A stretch of 8,792 bases of DNA from Pseudomonadota bacterium (GTDB lineage Bacteria > Pseudomonadota > Alphaproteobacteria > Sphingomonadales > Sphingomonadaceae). Under the pieces are notes generated by a model. The model was not told the origin of the DNA, did no database searches, and was given only the letters and a program-made list of their open reading frames with translations. The DNA lies in the NCBI GenBank assembly GCA_023433445.1, contig JAEZCS010000087.1, positions 1-8,792 on the forward strand, written 5' to 3'. The position numbers were made by a program, and so were the translations under genes. Below, piece after piece: positions 1 to 7,350 of the stretch (its first letter is position 1; each line of letters begins with the position of its first letter).

Positions 1-549
1 GCATTCTTCGGCATCAATCCGGGCGATTGGGGCCAGGTTGTCTATAATCGCGATGATGTCATCCGGACGCTGAACGGCGTCGCGCCCTATGATTGGGCAG
101 GCTTCTTCACCCGACACGTCGACAGTACGACGCGGGAAACGCCCAAGGGCGGCTTCACCATGGGCGGCTACAAGCTCGTCTATGGCGACACGCCCAACGC
201 CTTCACCAAGGCGGCGGAAAGCGCAGGCAAAAATGTCGATCAAAGCTTTGGCGTCGGCATGATCGTCAAGAGTGATGGCGAGATCAGCAACGTCGTCTGG
301 GACAGCGCCGCCTTCAAGGCCGGTCTGGTCACTGGCGCAAAGATCGTCGCGATCAATGGCGATGAATATTCAGGCGAAGTCTTCAAGGCCGCACTAAAAG
401 CCGCACAGCCCCTGCAGATCATTGTCAAACAGGATAAATACTACCGCACTTTGACGCTCGCTTATTCCGGTGGCCTGCGCTATCCGCGCCTCGAAAAAAC
501 AGGAGAGGGTGACGGCAGCCTCGACCGGCTGCTCAAACCAAGGACATAA
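1..549 (+). CDS. M61-family (glycyl) aminopeptidase, C-terminal part, 5' end outside window
   Basis: The reading frame is open from base 1 to a TAA at 547-549, giving the last 182 residues. The start and the thermolysin-like metalloprotease domain, with its expected HExxH zinc motif, lie upstream and cannot be checked. The visible part has the typical M61 tail: a segment with PYDWAGFF (about residues 29-36) and GGYKLVYGDTP (about 54-64), then a PDZ-like domain (about 82-160) containing GVGMIVKSDG, WDSAAFKAGL and GAKIVAINGDEY, and a closing GLRYPRLE. Known M61 enzymes remove N-terminal residues, preferably glycine, and are usually exported; both points are family knowledge here. The internal ATG at 160 is not the start, because family-like sequence continues upstream of it. 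The gene ends 41 nt before ppa on the same strand with no terminator between, so read-through into ppa is possible. Family assignment is fairly sure; exact substrate is not. Confidence 0.85.
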   Translation, partial: AFFGINPGDWGQVVYNRDDVIRTLNGVAPYDWAGFFTRHVDSTTRETPKGGFTMGGYKLVYGDTPNAFTKAAESAGKNVDQSFGVGMIVKSDGEISNVVWDSAAFKAGLVTGAKIVAINGDEYSGEVFKAALKAAQPLQIIVKQDKYYRTLTLAYSGGLRYPRLEKTGEGDGSLDRLLKPRT

Positions 550-590
550 TCACCCTATACGCCAACGCGCATCAAAAGGCTTTGAAGTCC

Positions 591-1133
591 ATGAATATCG
601 AACTGATCCCGGTCGGCGATGACCCGCCCAACAGCCTGAACGTCATCATCGAGGTGCCGACTGGCGGCGAACCCGTGAAATATGAGTTCGACAAAGCATC
701 AGGCGCTCTGTTCGTCGATCGCATCTTGCACACGCCGATGCGCTATCCGGCCAATTATGGCTTTGTGCCGCACACGCTTTCGCCCGACGGCGATCCGCTC
801 GACGCGCTGGTCATTTCGCGCTCTCCCTTCATTCCGGGCAGCGTCGTGCGTGCACGTCCCATTGCCGTGCTCAATCTGGAAGATGAAGCGGGTGGCGATG
901 AAAAGCTGGTGTGCGTGCCAGACGACAAGACCTTCCCCTACTATTCCAAGGTGGGTGAAAAGGACGATCTGCCTGGCATCGTCATGGAGCAGATCGAACA
1001 TTTCTTTACCCACTATAAGGATCTGGAAAAGCAAAAGTGGGTGCGCATCGGCACGTGGGGCGGCGCTGAAGACGCTCGCCAGATCACGCTGGAAGCAATC
1101 GAGCGTTACAGGGCTGGTAAGGACACCGTGTAA
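591..1133 (+). CDS. ppa: Inorganic pyrophosphatase, family I
   Basis: Soluble cytoplasmic enzyme that hydrolyses pyrophosphate to two phosphates, pulling biosynthetic reactions such as nucleic acid and aminoacyl-tRNA synthesis forward. The 180-residue product is the normal length for bacterial family I enzymes. The signature DGDPLDALV is present at residues 66-74. The active-site set known from E. coli is intact, each residue shifted by one: E21, K30, E32, R44, Y56, D66, D68, D71, D98, D103, K105, Y142 and K143. An in-frame TTG at 582 would add three residues, but the AAAAGG at 574-579 is too close to it. The same AAAAGG is 11 nt upstream of ATG 591, and the product then begins MNIELIPVG, as relatives do. 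The gene is followed directly by a terminator hairpin, so it ends its transcription unit. Confidence 0.96.
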   Translation: MNIELIPVGDDPPNSLNVIIEVPTGGEPVKYEFDKASGALFVDRILHTPMRYPANYGFVPHTLSPDGDPLDALVISRSPFIPGSVVRARPIAVLNLEDEAGGDEKLVCVPDDKTFPYYSKVGEKDDLPGIVMEQIEHFFTHYKDLEKQKWVRIGTWGGAEDARQITLEAIERYRAGKDTV

Positions 1134-1151
1134 GCTGCTTCAGTGAGACTG

Positions 1152-1189
1152 AAAGGGCCGGGCAGGAGATCTCCTGTGCGGCCCTTTTT
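1152..1189 (+). terminator. Rho-independent terminator after ppa
   Basis: AAAGGGCCG (1152-1160) pairs perfectly with CGGCCCTTT (1179-1187), and the T run extends to 1189. The 18-nt loop holds a further perfect 14-bp palindrome, CAGGAGATCTCCTG (1163-1176), so the structure can extend into one long stem with a small internal mismatch. It begins 18 nt after the ppa stop. On the other strand the stem is followed only by a short T stretch, so any action on minus-strand transcripts from the MocR gene would be weaker. Confidence 0.88.
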
Positions 1190-1196
1190 CAATGCC

Positions 1197-1275
1197 CGTC
1201 ATGCCAGCGAAAGCTGGCATCTGAGGAGATGGCGCGCCAGTCGGCCTGGAGATCCCAGCCTGCGCTGGGATGACG
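1197..1275. repeat. Paired-hairpin intergenic repeat (REP-like palindromic element)
   Basis: Two perfect 8-bp hairpins sit in inverted arrangement. The first is ATGCCAGC-GAAA-GCTGGCAT (1201-1220), with a GAAA tetraloop. The second is ATCCCAGC-CTGC-GCTGGGAT (1252-1271). The outer ends, CGTCATGCCAGCG (1197-1209) and CGCTGGGATGACG (1263-1275), are also inverted repeats of each other with one mismatch in 13. This layout matches a short repeat scattered between genes in many sphingomonad and other alphaproteobacterial genomes (recalled, not searched). It lies between the convergent ends of ppa and the MocR gene, where it could help stop transcription from either side. Only one copy is in this window. 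Confidence 0.8.
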
Positions 1276-1304
1276 CTTATACCGGACCCACCCGTCTTCG
1301 CACC

Positions 1305-2768
1305 TCAGATCAGCCGATCCGCCTCCAACGCAGCCGCCAGCGAATCACGCCCCCGGGGCAAGCGTGCATGGAGCCGCGCATCGGCCTCCGCCAGCCGCTC
1401 GACGCCCAAGGTCAACTGCTCCTCCGGCAAGGTGAAGGGCAGGCGCAGGAATCGCTCGAACGCGCCGCTCACTCCAAATCGCGGACCAGGCGCGACCCGC
1501 ACGCCATGGCTTTCCGCGATCGCAGCCAAGGCAGTCGCTTCGGCCCGGGGCAATTCCGCCCAGAGCGAAAGCCCACCCGCTGGCGATTCTACGCGCCAGT
1601 GCGGCAGGTGCTTTTCAATCTGCCCGATCAGGTGATCCCGCCTCGCCCGGAGCATATCGGCCCGCGGCCCCAGCCCTTCGTCGCTGTCGATCAACTGCGC
1701 GGCGGCAAGTTGCTCGACCACCGGGCTTGCCATGTCCATCGTCGTCCGCAACCGCCCGAGCGCAGCGATTGTCTGCGGGTCAGCCCGGATCCAGCCAACG
1801 CGCAGGCCGCCCCAATATATCTTGCTCGCTGATCCCATGGAAATCACCTGCCGCCCTGACGGATCATGGATCGCGACCGGCGGCGGCGCAGGGAAATCCA
1901 GCCCCGTCGCCACCATGGTTTCGTCAATGATGAGCGGCGTATGTGTTCGTGTGGCAGCGGCGACCAGGGCGCGCCGCGTCGCCGGGTCCATCGATCGCCC
2001 GGTGGGATTGTGGAAATCGGCGATGACATAGGCGAAGCGGGGGCTCGTTTGGCGGAAGGCCGCCTCCATCGCATCAATGTCCCAACCTTGCGTGGGCAGG
2101 CCCACCGGCACCGGCACGACATGGGCGCGCTGCAGTGCCTGAATGACATTATGATAGGTCGGGTGGTCGATCACCGCCCGATCCCCCGGTCCGGTCAGCC
2201 ACTGCAACAGCAAAGCGAAACCCTGCTGCGCGCCATTGGTGACGATGATCTGGTCGGGACTGGTCGGACAGCCGCGTCGTTCGAACTGCGCCGCAATCGC
2301 CCGGCGCAGCGGCGGCAGGCCAAGCGGGTCATAGCCAAGCTCACCCAGGAACGCGGGCAGCGCCTCCACGGCAGCTTGGCATGCGCGCGCTACACCAGCA
2401 GCTGCGGGCAAAGCGGCATGTGTCCAATTGAGGATGTTGCCGGACGCGGAAAAATCCACCTCGGGCGGCTCCACCTCCATCCGTCCCGTGGGCAGGCGGG
2501 TAACGCTGCCGGAGCCCTGCCGGCTTTCGAGATAACCCTCGTCCCGCAGCCGATCGAAGGCAGCCGCGATTGTCGTGCGGCTGAGGCCCAGCGCGGCGGC
2601 CAGTTCCCGCTCCCCAGGCAAGCGGACATTCAGCCCGACGCGCCCGTCCAACACCAACATTCGCAACGCCTGCGCCAGTTGGCGATAGGCTGGCTCGGCG
2701 CTCTCCTCCGCGCGCCAAGCTCCCAGCAATCTGAGCAGAGAGGGCGGACGAAGGGCAGAAGTGGACAT
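1305..2768 (-). CDS. MocR-type transcriptional regulator: GntR winged helix fused to aminotransferase-like domain
   Basis: This 487-residue protein has the usual MocR length and order. A GntR-type winged helix-turn-helix (about residues 26-93) contains RLPGERELAAALGLSRTT and ends in RQGSGSV. A linker leads to a fold-type I aminotransferase domain (about 118-475). PLP-site residues are present: Y205 in HPTYHN, NPTG at 254-257, D282, the Schiff-base lysine K316 in SASKIYWGGLRVGW, and R442 in RFLRLPF for a substrate carboxylate. Such proteins normally bind DNA as PLP-dependent regulators and do not act as metabolic aminotransferases. The ligand and target are unknown; PdxR-, GabR- or TauR-like roles cannot be separated here. 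I prefer ATG at 2768; a TTG at 2774 is in frame two codons upstream, and neither has a clear ribosome binding site. No divergent partner gene lies alongside, unlike many MocR loci. Confidence 0.92.
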   Translation of the reverse strand: MSTSALRPPSLLRLLGAWRAEESAEPAYRQLAQALRMLVLDGRVGLNVRLPGERELAAALGLSRTTIAAAFDRLRDEGYLESRQGSGSVTRLPTGRMEVEPPEVDFSASGNILNWTHAALPAAAGVARACQAAVEALPAFLGELGYDPLGLPPLRRAIAAQFERRGCPTSPDQIIVTNGAQQGFALLLQWLTGPGDRAVIDHPTYHNVIQALQRAHVVPVPVGLPTQGWDIDAMEAAFRQTSPRFAYVIADFHNPTGRSMDPATRRALVAAATRTHTPLIIDETMVATGLDFPAPPPVAIHDPSGRQVISMGSASKIYWGGLRVGWIRADPQTIAALGRLRTTMDMASPVVEQLAAAQLIDSDEGLGPRADMLRARRDHLIGQIEKHLPHWRVESPAGGLSLWAELPRAEATALAAIAESHGVRVAPGPRFGVSGAFERFLRLPFTLPEEQLTLGVERLAEADARLHARLPRGRDSLAAALEADRLI

Positions 2769-2774
2769 GACCAA

Positions 2775-2806
2775 TGGTAATCCAGAAGGGGATCAGTAAA
2801 GTCCAC
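2775..2806 (-). promoter_or_regulatory. Candidate promoter and autoregulatory direct repeats of the MocR gene
   Basis: On the minus strand TGGACT (2805-2800, -35-like) is separated by 17 nt from GATTAC (2782-2777, a weak -10-like match). This ends 8 nt before the ATG at 2768. The same positions carry two related half-sites in direct orientation, TGGACTTTAC (2805-2796) and TGGATTACC (2784-2776), starting 21 bp apart, which is two helical turns. MocR proteins are known to bind spaced direct repeats through their dimeric winged helices, so this is a reasonable operator. Both promoter and operator are inferred by eye. Confidence 0.4.
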
Positions 2807-2916
2807 TTAAGGCGAAATGGATGTTTTGTAAAAGGCCATTTGATCACTGCTTGTGAGTTGGATCCTGCCGCGGTTGATCTGCCTGTGGGAACGCCTATGG
2901 ACGATCACATGTCGCT

Positions 2917-3378
2917 TTAGTTCGCGACAAAGCGGATCGACGCATTGGAGACCCAACCGCTCAGGCATGGTCCTTCATAAGGTTGCCTGCGCTCGACGGG
3001 TTCGGATAGGCCGCAATCGCCGGGAGCGGGGATCAACACAACAACCCCCAGCCATTTTTGATCATGGCTACGCGTGCAAACATGAACGCGGCCGCCCTCC
3101 GCCACCCGCCCGACTTCCTCCGCATCGGCAAAGGGTGCCGCGCGCACTGCGAGCCCGCGCGCGCCAACGCGCACCGCCTGCCCCATCGCACCGCATGCAT
3201 CGAGCCGCGGGCCATCTTCTCCGATCGTAACCGGCCGGGTGACTTTCGTCTCCAGCCGCGTTTCCGGCATGTCATCGCGCGGCGCACCGGCGACGGAACT
3301 GTTGGGCAACTGCTCAAGGACGTCGCTGCTGTCGGAACAGGCGGCAAGCATGAGAAACAGGGGAAATATGGCGCGCAT
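2917..3378 (-). CDS. Lipoprotein with SH3-like C-terminal domain
   Basis: The 153-residue product starts with a short lipoprotein signal, MRAIFPLFLMLAAC, whose lipobox LAAC puts the lipidated cysteine at residue 14. Serine follows it at +2, which by the E. coli rule favours the outer membrane. Residues about 66-150 resemble a bacterial SH3 domain: VGARGLAVRAAP, a middle strand EVGRVAEGGRVHV, then KWLGVVV and finally GWVSNASIRF. Such domains often bind peptidoglycan or other cell-wall ligands, but no specific function can be given. Four further cysteines (62, 101, 122, 138) could form disulfides in the periplasm. The gene is alone on its strand and divergent from gyrB, 86 nt away. ATG 3378 is preferred because the signal peptide begins there; the GGGGG next to it is too close to serve as a normal ribosome binding site. 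Confidence 0.8.
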   Translation of the reverse strand: MRAIFPLFLMLAACSDSSDVLEQLPNSSVAGAPRDDMPETRLETKVTRPVTIGEDGPRLDACGAMGQAVRVGARGLAVRAAPFADAEEVGRVAEGGRVHVCTRSHDQKWLGVVVLIPAPGDCGLSEPVERRQPYEGPCLSGWVSNASIRFVAN

Positions 3379-3464
3379 GCCCCCCTGATATACTGGCCCA
3401 TCGCCAAGCGGAAGCAGGCATGTTTCGCTTTAGTTTCGGCGGGCCTTTCCCTATATGCTCGGTT
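3379..3464. promoter_or_regulatory. Divergent promoter region between the SH3 lipoprotein gene and gyrB
   Basis: This 86-nt gap must hold promoters in both directions unless transcripts enter from outside. Toward gyrB, TATATG (3452-3457) is a -10-like hexamer with a poor -35 match, TTTAGT (3429-3434), 17 nt upstream. Toward the lipoprotein, TATATC (3391-3386, minus strand) is similar. In both cases exactly 7 nt separate the hexamer from the ATG, so transcripts would begin at or next to the start codon. I see no repressor site. The calls rest on hexamer likeness and spacing only. Confidence 0.4.
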
Positions 3465-5972
3465 ATGAGTGAGGAAAGTCAAAACAGCCCCAACAGCAAC
3501 GCCTATGGCGCCGACAGCATCAAGGTCCTCAAGGGCCTCGACGCGGTACGCAAGCGGCCCGGCATGTATATCGGCGACACCGATGACGGGTCAGGCCTGC
3601 ACCATATGGTGTTCGAGGTCAGCGACAATGCGATCGACGAGGCGCTTGCCGGCCATTGCGACCGCATCCTGATCACGCTCAACCCCGATGGGTCGGTCAG
3701 CGTCGAGGATAATGGCCGCGGCATCCCCACCGGCATTCACAAGGAAGAAGGCGTGTCGGCGGCCGAGGTCATCATGACCCAGCTTCACGCTGGCGGTAAG
3801 TTTGAAAATACCTCCGACGACAATGCCTACAAGGTTTCCGGCGGCCTGCATGGCGTGGGCGTCAGCGTCGTCAACGCGCTCAGCGAATATCTGGATCTCA
3901 ACATCTGGCGGGACGGCAAGGAGCATTATATGCGCTTTGCATATGGCGATGCCGTTGCCCCGTTGAAGGTCATCGGCGATGCGCCGGAAGGCAAGAAGGG
4001 CACTCGCGTCACCTTCCTCCCCTCGACCGAAAAGGCGCCCGGCGACGGCGGCACATTCAAGAATCACACCGAGTTCGACTTCGACAAGCTGGAGCATCGC
4101 TATCGCGAGCTTGCCTTCCTCAACTCCGGGGTGCGATTGTTCCTGATCGACGCACGGCATGAGGAAAAGAAGGAAGTCGAACTCTTCTATGAGGGCGGCA
4201 TCGCCGCCTTCGTAAAATATCTGGATCGCAACAAGACGCCGCTGATGCCCGATCCGATTGCGATTTCGGGCAGCCGCGATGATGTGACCATCGACGTCGC
4301 GCTGGAGTGGAACGATTCTTACTATGAGAACGTCCTCTGCTTCACCAACAACATCCCGCAACGTGATGGCGGCACGCACCTTGCCGCCTTCCGCGCTGCG
4401 CTGACCCGCACCCTCAACAACTATGCCGACAAGTCGGGCATGCTGAAGAAGGAAAAGGTATCGCTAACCGGCGAGGACATGCGCGAAGGCCTCACCGCCA
4501 TCGTGTCGGTGAAGCTGCCTGATCCCAAATTCTCTTCGCAGACGAAGGACAAGCTGGTCAGTTCGGAAGTCCGCCAGCCATTGGAAAGCCTGATGGCCGA
4601 TAAAATGGCTGAGTGGCTGGAGGAGAACCCCAACCACGGCAAGATGATCATCCAGAAGGTGATTGACGCCGCCGCCGCTCGCGAAGCTGCGAAAAAGGCG
4701 CGTGAGCTGACCCGACGCAAGGGCGTGATGGATATCGCCTCGCTCCCCGGCAAGCTAGCCGATTGTCAGGAGCGCGATCCCGCGAAGTCCGAACTCTTCC
4801 TGGTCGAGGGCGATTCGGCAGGCGGATCGGCCAAGCAAGGGCGCAACCGCCACAACCAGGCGATCCTGCCGCTCAAGGGCAAGATCCTGAACGTGGAACG
4901 TGCCCGCTTTGACCGGATGCTCTCGTCAAAGGAAGTCGGCACGCTGATCCAGGCGATGGGCACTGGCATCCGCGATGACTTCAATCTGGAAAAGCTGCGC
5001 TACCACAAGATCGTCATCATGACGGACGCCGACGTCGACGGCGCGCATATCCGTACCCTGCTGCTGACCTTCTTCTATCGCCAGATGCCGCAGATCATCG
5101 AAGCCGGTCATCTCTACATCGCCCAGCCCCCGCTCTACAAGGCGACGCGGGGCCGGTCGGAAGTGTATCTCAAGAACGAAGCGGCGCTGGAAAATTACCT
5201 GGTCGACAATGGCGTGGAGTCCATGGCGCTGGAAACCAGCGGCGGCATGCGATCGGGCGAGGACCTGCGCCACCTGATCGAACATGGCCGGCGGATGCGG
5301 GCGGTGATGCGCTATGTGCCACGTCGCTATGATCCCGCCATCATCGAAGCGCTGGCGATCAACGGTGCGCTTGATCCCGAACTCAGCCAGCAGGGCCAGG
5401 CCGAGCGGCTTACCGCGACCGTCCACTGGATGGATGCGCAGGATGAAGAAGGAAAATGGAGCGGGCGCATCGCCGAAGAAGGCGGCTTTCACTTCGAGCG
5501 GCTCTGGCGCGGCGTGACTGATCACCACATGATCGAACATGGCTTCATCGGTTCGGCCGAGGCGCGCAAGCTGCACACGATCGCCGCCGAAGAAGCGGAC
5601 AGCTATCGCACCACCAGCCGCCTGGTGACCGCAAAGGCAGTAGCCGCCGCTGAAGAGGCTGGCGACGATGATTTGCCGGTCGCATCCAAGGGCGCGGTAT
5701 TAGTCACTCGGCCCAGCCAACTGCTGGAGGCGATCCTCGCTTCCGGCCGCAAGGGTCTCGCGATCCAGCGCTATAAAGGCCTTGGCGAAATGAATGCCGA
5801 GCAGCTTTGGGAGACCACGCTGGACCCGGACAATCGCTCGATGCTGCGCGTCGAGGTCGAGCAAGCCGACGTGGCGGACGAAATCTTCACCCGCCTAATG
5901 GGCGATGTCGTCGAACCTCGGCGCGAGTTCATCCAGGACAATGCGCTGAACGTCGCAAATCTGGACGTTTGA
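3465..5972 (+). CDS. gyrB: DNA gyrase subunit B
   Basis: ATPase subunit of DNA gyrase, which with GyrA introduces negative supercoils. The 835-residue product has the full Gram-negative layout. The GHKL ATPase part (about 18-245) has E51 and N55 in FEVSDNAIDEA, DNGRGIPTG (82-90) and GGLHGVGVSVVNALS (126-140). A transducer domain follows, with K361 in QTKDKL. The TOPRIM domain carries EGDSAGG (448-454) and DADVD with D521, D523 and D525. The roughly 170-residue insert seen in Gram-negative GyrB lies before the closing RYKGLGEMNAEQLW (769-782) and NALNVANLDV. The positions equal to E. coli D426 and K447 are D450 and K471, unchanged, so no classic quinolone-resistance change is seen there; H463 replaces E. 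coli K439. An ATG at 3420 would add 15 residues, MFRFSFGG and on, that do not resemble GyrB. The conserved-looking MSEESQ start at 3465 is preferred although it lacks a ribosome binding site. Confidence 0.98.
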   Translation: MSEESQNSPNSNAYGADSIKVLKGLDAVRKRPGMYIGDTDDGSGLHHMVFEVSDNAIDEALAGHCDRILITLNPDGSVSVEDNGRGIPTGIHKEEGVSAAEVIMTQLHAGGKFENTSDDNAYKVSGGLHGVGVSVVNALSEYLDLNIWRDGKEHYMRFAYGDAVAPLKVIGDAPEGKKGTRVTFLPSTEKAPGDGGTFKNHTEFDFDKLEHRYRELAFLNSGVRLFLIDARHEEKKEVELFYEGGIAAFVKYLDRNKTPLMPDPIAISGSRDDVTIDVALEWNDSYYENVLCFTNNIPQRDGGTHLAAFRAALTRTLNNYADKSGMLKKEKVSLTGEDMREGLTAIVSVKLPDPKFSSQTKDKLVSSEVRQPLESLMADKMAEWLEENPNHGKMIIQKVIDAAAAREAAKKARELTRRKGVMDIASLPGKLADCQERDPAKSELFLVEGDSAGGSAKQGRNRHNQAILPLKGKILNVERARFDRMLSSKEVGTLIQAMGTGIRDDFNLEKLRYHKIVIMTDADVDGAHIRTLLLTFFYRQMPQIIEAGHLYIAQPPLYKATRGRSEVYLKNEAALENYLVDNGVESMALETSGGMRSGEDLRHLIEHGRRMRAVMRYVPRRYDPAIIEALAINGALDPELSQQGQAERLTATVHWMDAQDEEGKWSGRIAEEGGFHFERLWRGVTDHHMIEHGFIGSAEARKLHTIAAEEADSYRTTSRLVTAKAVAAAEEAGDDDLPVASKGAVLVTRPSQLLEAILASGRKGLAIQRYKGLGEMNAEQLWETTLDPDNRSMLRVEVEQADVADEIFTRLMGDVVEPRREFIQDNALNVANLDV

Positions 5973-5983
5973 TTTTGGTAGGG

Positions 5984-6008
5984 TGAAGCGGCTCTTTCAG
6001 CCGCTTCA
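5984..6008. terminator. Hairpin between convergent gyrB and tadG-like genes
   Basis: TGAAGCGGCT (5984-5993) and AGCCGCTTCA (5999-6008) form a perfect 10-bp stem around a CTTTC loop. It starts 12 nt after the gyrB stop. On the minus strand the TGA stop of the tadG-like gene (6008-6006) is the first part of the stem. Neither side has a proper T run: TATC-containing sequence follows on the plus strand and CCCTACC on the minus strand. It is probably a bidirectional terminator or transcript-end stabiliser, less sure than the one after ppa. Confidence 0.6.
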
Positions 6009-7334
6009 ACTTATCAGCCGGACGGCAGTCAACGACCATTTGGCTTCTCCACCCGGAGGCTCGCACGTGTTTGTGATGGTGGCGTTCCCGCTGAATGACA
6101 GCCGCCTGGCGACCATCTGGAAACAGGTGAGCGCCATTCCCGATGTGCCGTTGAAGGTCAGCGTGTCGTTCGGAAAATAATAGGCGCCGCTTAAGGTTGA
6201 GTTGGAGTTGCCATTGATTTGGCAGCACTGATTGCTCGCTGCCGCCCTGCTGTCTCGGTAGATGGTGATCCCATCATAAGTGCCACCGGTGGACTGGGAC
6301 AGGTCCACTTCCGCCCCGCCATTTATGTCCATCGTCGCGAAACTGTTCGCATTATTGGGCGTAACGCTGGTCAGCACGAACGTGCAGCCCATGCAGGTAA
6401 GATGCCCCTGGGCACCGACTTGCAGGCCTGCGTTGTTCGCCCCGTTGGCAAGGTAGTAGACGCCCGGCTTCAGCGTCAGCGTGCCCTGGACGTTGATTGT
6501 CCCATAACAGCCCGGAGCGTAAGGACTGCCGCTGCTGCTATCGACCGTCGTCCCGGACGAAACGTTGATGACTTTCCAGTTGCTGCCATTCTTGCACTTG
6601 CCATTGGAAACGTCGTTGGTGGTCGGGTCATAATCGTTTCCGGCAAACGGGTCGGTAAGCGCGGCATGGTTCGGCATCAGCATCGTGCCCGGCGCGTAAG
6701 CGGTCGATGATGGAATGCCGCCCATGGCTACAATCGGAGATACCTTGACGGTCGGCTGACCGTTAACGTTGACCGCCTTATCACTGATAGAGTTGGTTCC
6801 CGCACCGCAGCCCAGATCAAGGGTGGAATTCCCCGCAAAGGTGATGCCCGTGTTGTTCCCATTCTCCTTGGCGAAAAAGCAGACTTTGCCATCAGACACG
6901 ACTGCTGCTCGGGCTTCGGCAGCGACTGTAGCAGTCGGCATGCCGAAAAGTGCCATCAAGGCGGTAGGCTGCGTGCTCACCAGACGGACGGACATGGCCG
7001 ACGTGTAGGTCGTGCCGCCGCTAGTGGTATAAGCGCCCGGTGTGACCGTAGGCGTGGCCCCTGGCACCAGAGCATTTTGCGTCAGCGCCTTGTTCGCCTG
7101 AGCCGTTGCGGCGTTATTGCCCTGGCTCTGATAGAGCGAATAGGCGCCGGCCATAGCTGCGGAATCAACTGCCCGCTGCAGTTCCCGCTTCACATGCGCC
7201 AGCTGCATCGTATGCACGCCCAGGCCCGCTGCACCGATCATGACCGGCAGCGCCAGCGCCGTGAGCAGGAGGGCGTTGCCTCGCGCATCCGACCAAAGTG
7301 CGCGCAGGCGGGTCAAGCAATTGGAAAAGGGCAT
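6006..7334 (-). CDS. TadG-like pilus-assembly protein with predicted beta-helix C-terminus
   Basis: This 442-residue protein has a short basic N-terminus and one membrane segment (about residues 20-43, NALLLTALALPVMIGAAGLG). A TadG/TadE-type region with QRAVDSAAMAGAYSLY (about 53-68) follows. As usual for TadG, there is no glutamate at +5 after G19, so it is not expected to be processed like TadE. The exported part is rich in Asn, Gly, Ser and Thr. From about 250 to 425 it shows short repeated beta-strand patterns such as INVQGTLTLKPGVYYLANG, MDINGGAEVDLS and LTFNGTSGMALTC, suggesting a beta-helix. No vWA/MIDAS motif of canonical TadG is visible. Ten cysteines (152 to 424, including CMGC and CC) suggest disulfides. 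GAGGAA lies 7 nt before ATG 7334, which decides this start over the ATG at 7364 inside the upstream gene. It is last in a three-gene operon. The surface or pilus role is inferred. Confidence 0.82.
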   Translation of the reverse strand: MPFSNCLTRLRALWSDARGNALLLTALALPVMIGAAGLGVHTMQLAHVKRELQRAVDSAAMAGAYSLYQSQGNNAATAQANKALTQNALVPGATPTVTPGAYTTSGGTTYTSAMSVRLVSTQPTALMALFGMPTATVAAEARAAVVSDGKVCFFAKENGNNTGITFAGNSTLDLGCGAGTNSISDKAVNVNGQPTVKVSPIVAMGGIPSSTAYAPGTMLMPNHAALTDPFAGNDYDPTTNDVSNGKCKNGSNWKVINVSSGTTVDSSSGSPYAPGCYGTINVQGTLTLKPGVYYLANGANNAGLQVGAQGHLTCMGCTFVLTSVTPNNANSFATMDINGGAEVDLSQSTGGTYDGITIYRDSRAAASNQCCQINGNSNSTLSGAYYFPNDTLTFNGTSGMALTCFQMVARRLSFSGNATITNTCEPPGGEAKWSLTAVRLIS

Positions 7335-7350
7335 GGTCAGTTCCTCAGGC

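Noticed and set aside
582..590. TTG start giving a three-residue longer pyrophosphatase
   Set aside because: The ribosome binding site is only 2 nt away from the TTG but correctly placed for ATG 591.
1163..1275. Possible CRISPR or tandem repeat because of several similar palindromes
   Set aside because: The palindromes form one inverted pair plus a terminator; there are no regular spacers or repeated units.
1866..2780. 304-codon open frame on the plus strand
   Set aside because: It lies entirely antisense to the MocR gene, has Arg/Gln/Pro-rich composition typical of a shadow frame in GC-rich DNA, and no recognisable domain.
2853..3230. 125-codon plus-strand frame between the MocR gene and gyrB
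   Set aside because: Overlaps the SH3 lipoprotein antisense, is Arg/Pro-rich with no ribosome binding site, while the minus-strand frame has a clear lipobox and SH3-like pattern.
3420..3464. N-terminal extension of GyrB from ATG 3420
   Set aside because: The extra 15 residues do not resemble GyrB, and a -10-like element lies inside this stretch; MSEESQ at 3465 fits the family.
3591..4379. 262-codon open frame on the minus strand inside gyrB
   Set aside because: Antisense to the strongly conserved GyrB ATPase region, with no ribosome binding site and no recognisable domain; a shadow frame.
4809..4880. Possible quinolone-resistance change in the gyrB TOPRIM region
   Set aside because: The residues equal to E. 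coli D426 and K447 are unchanged; H463 is at a position that I believe varies among species.
4926..5576. 216-codon open frame on the minus strand inside gyrB
   Set aside because: Antisense to the TOPRIM region of gyrB, His/Arg-rich and without domain likeness; a shadow frame.
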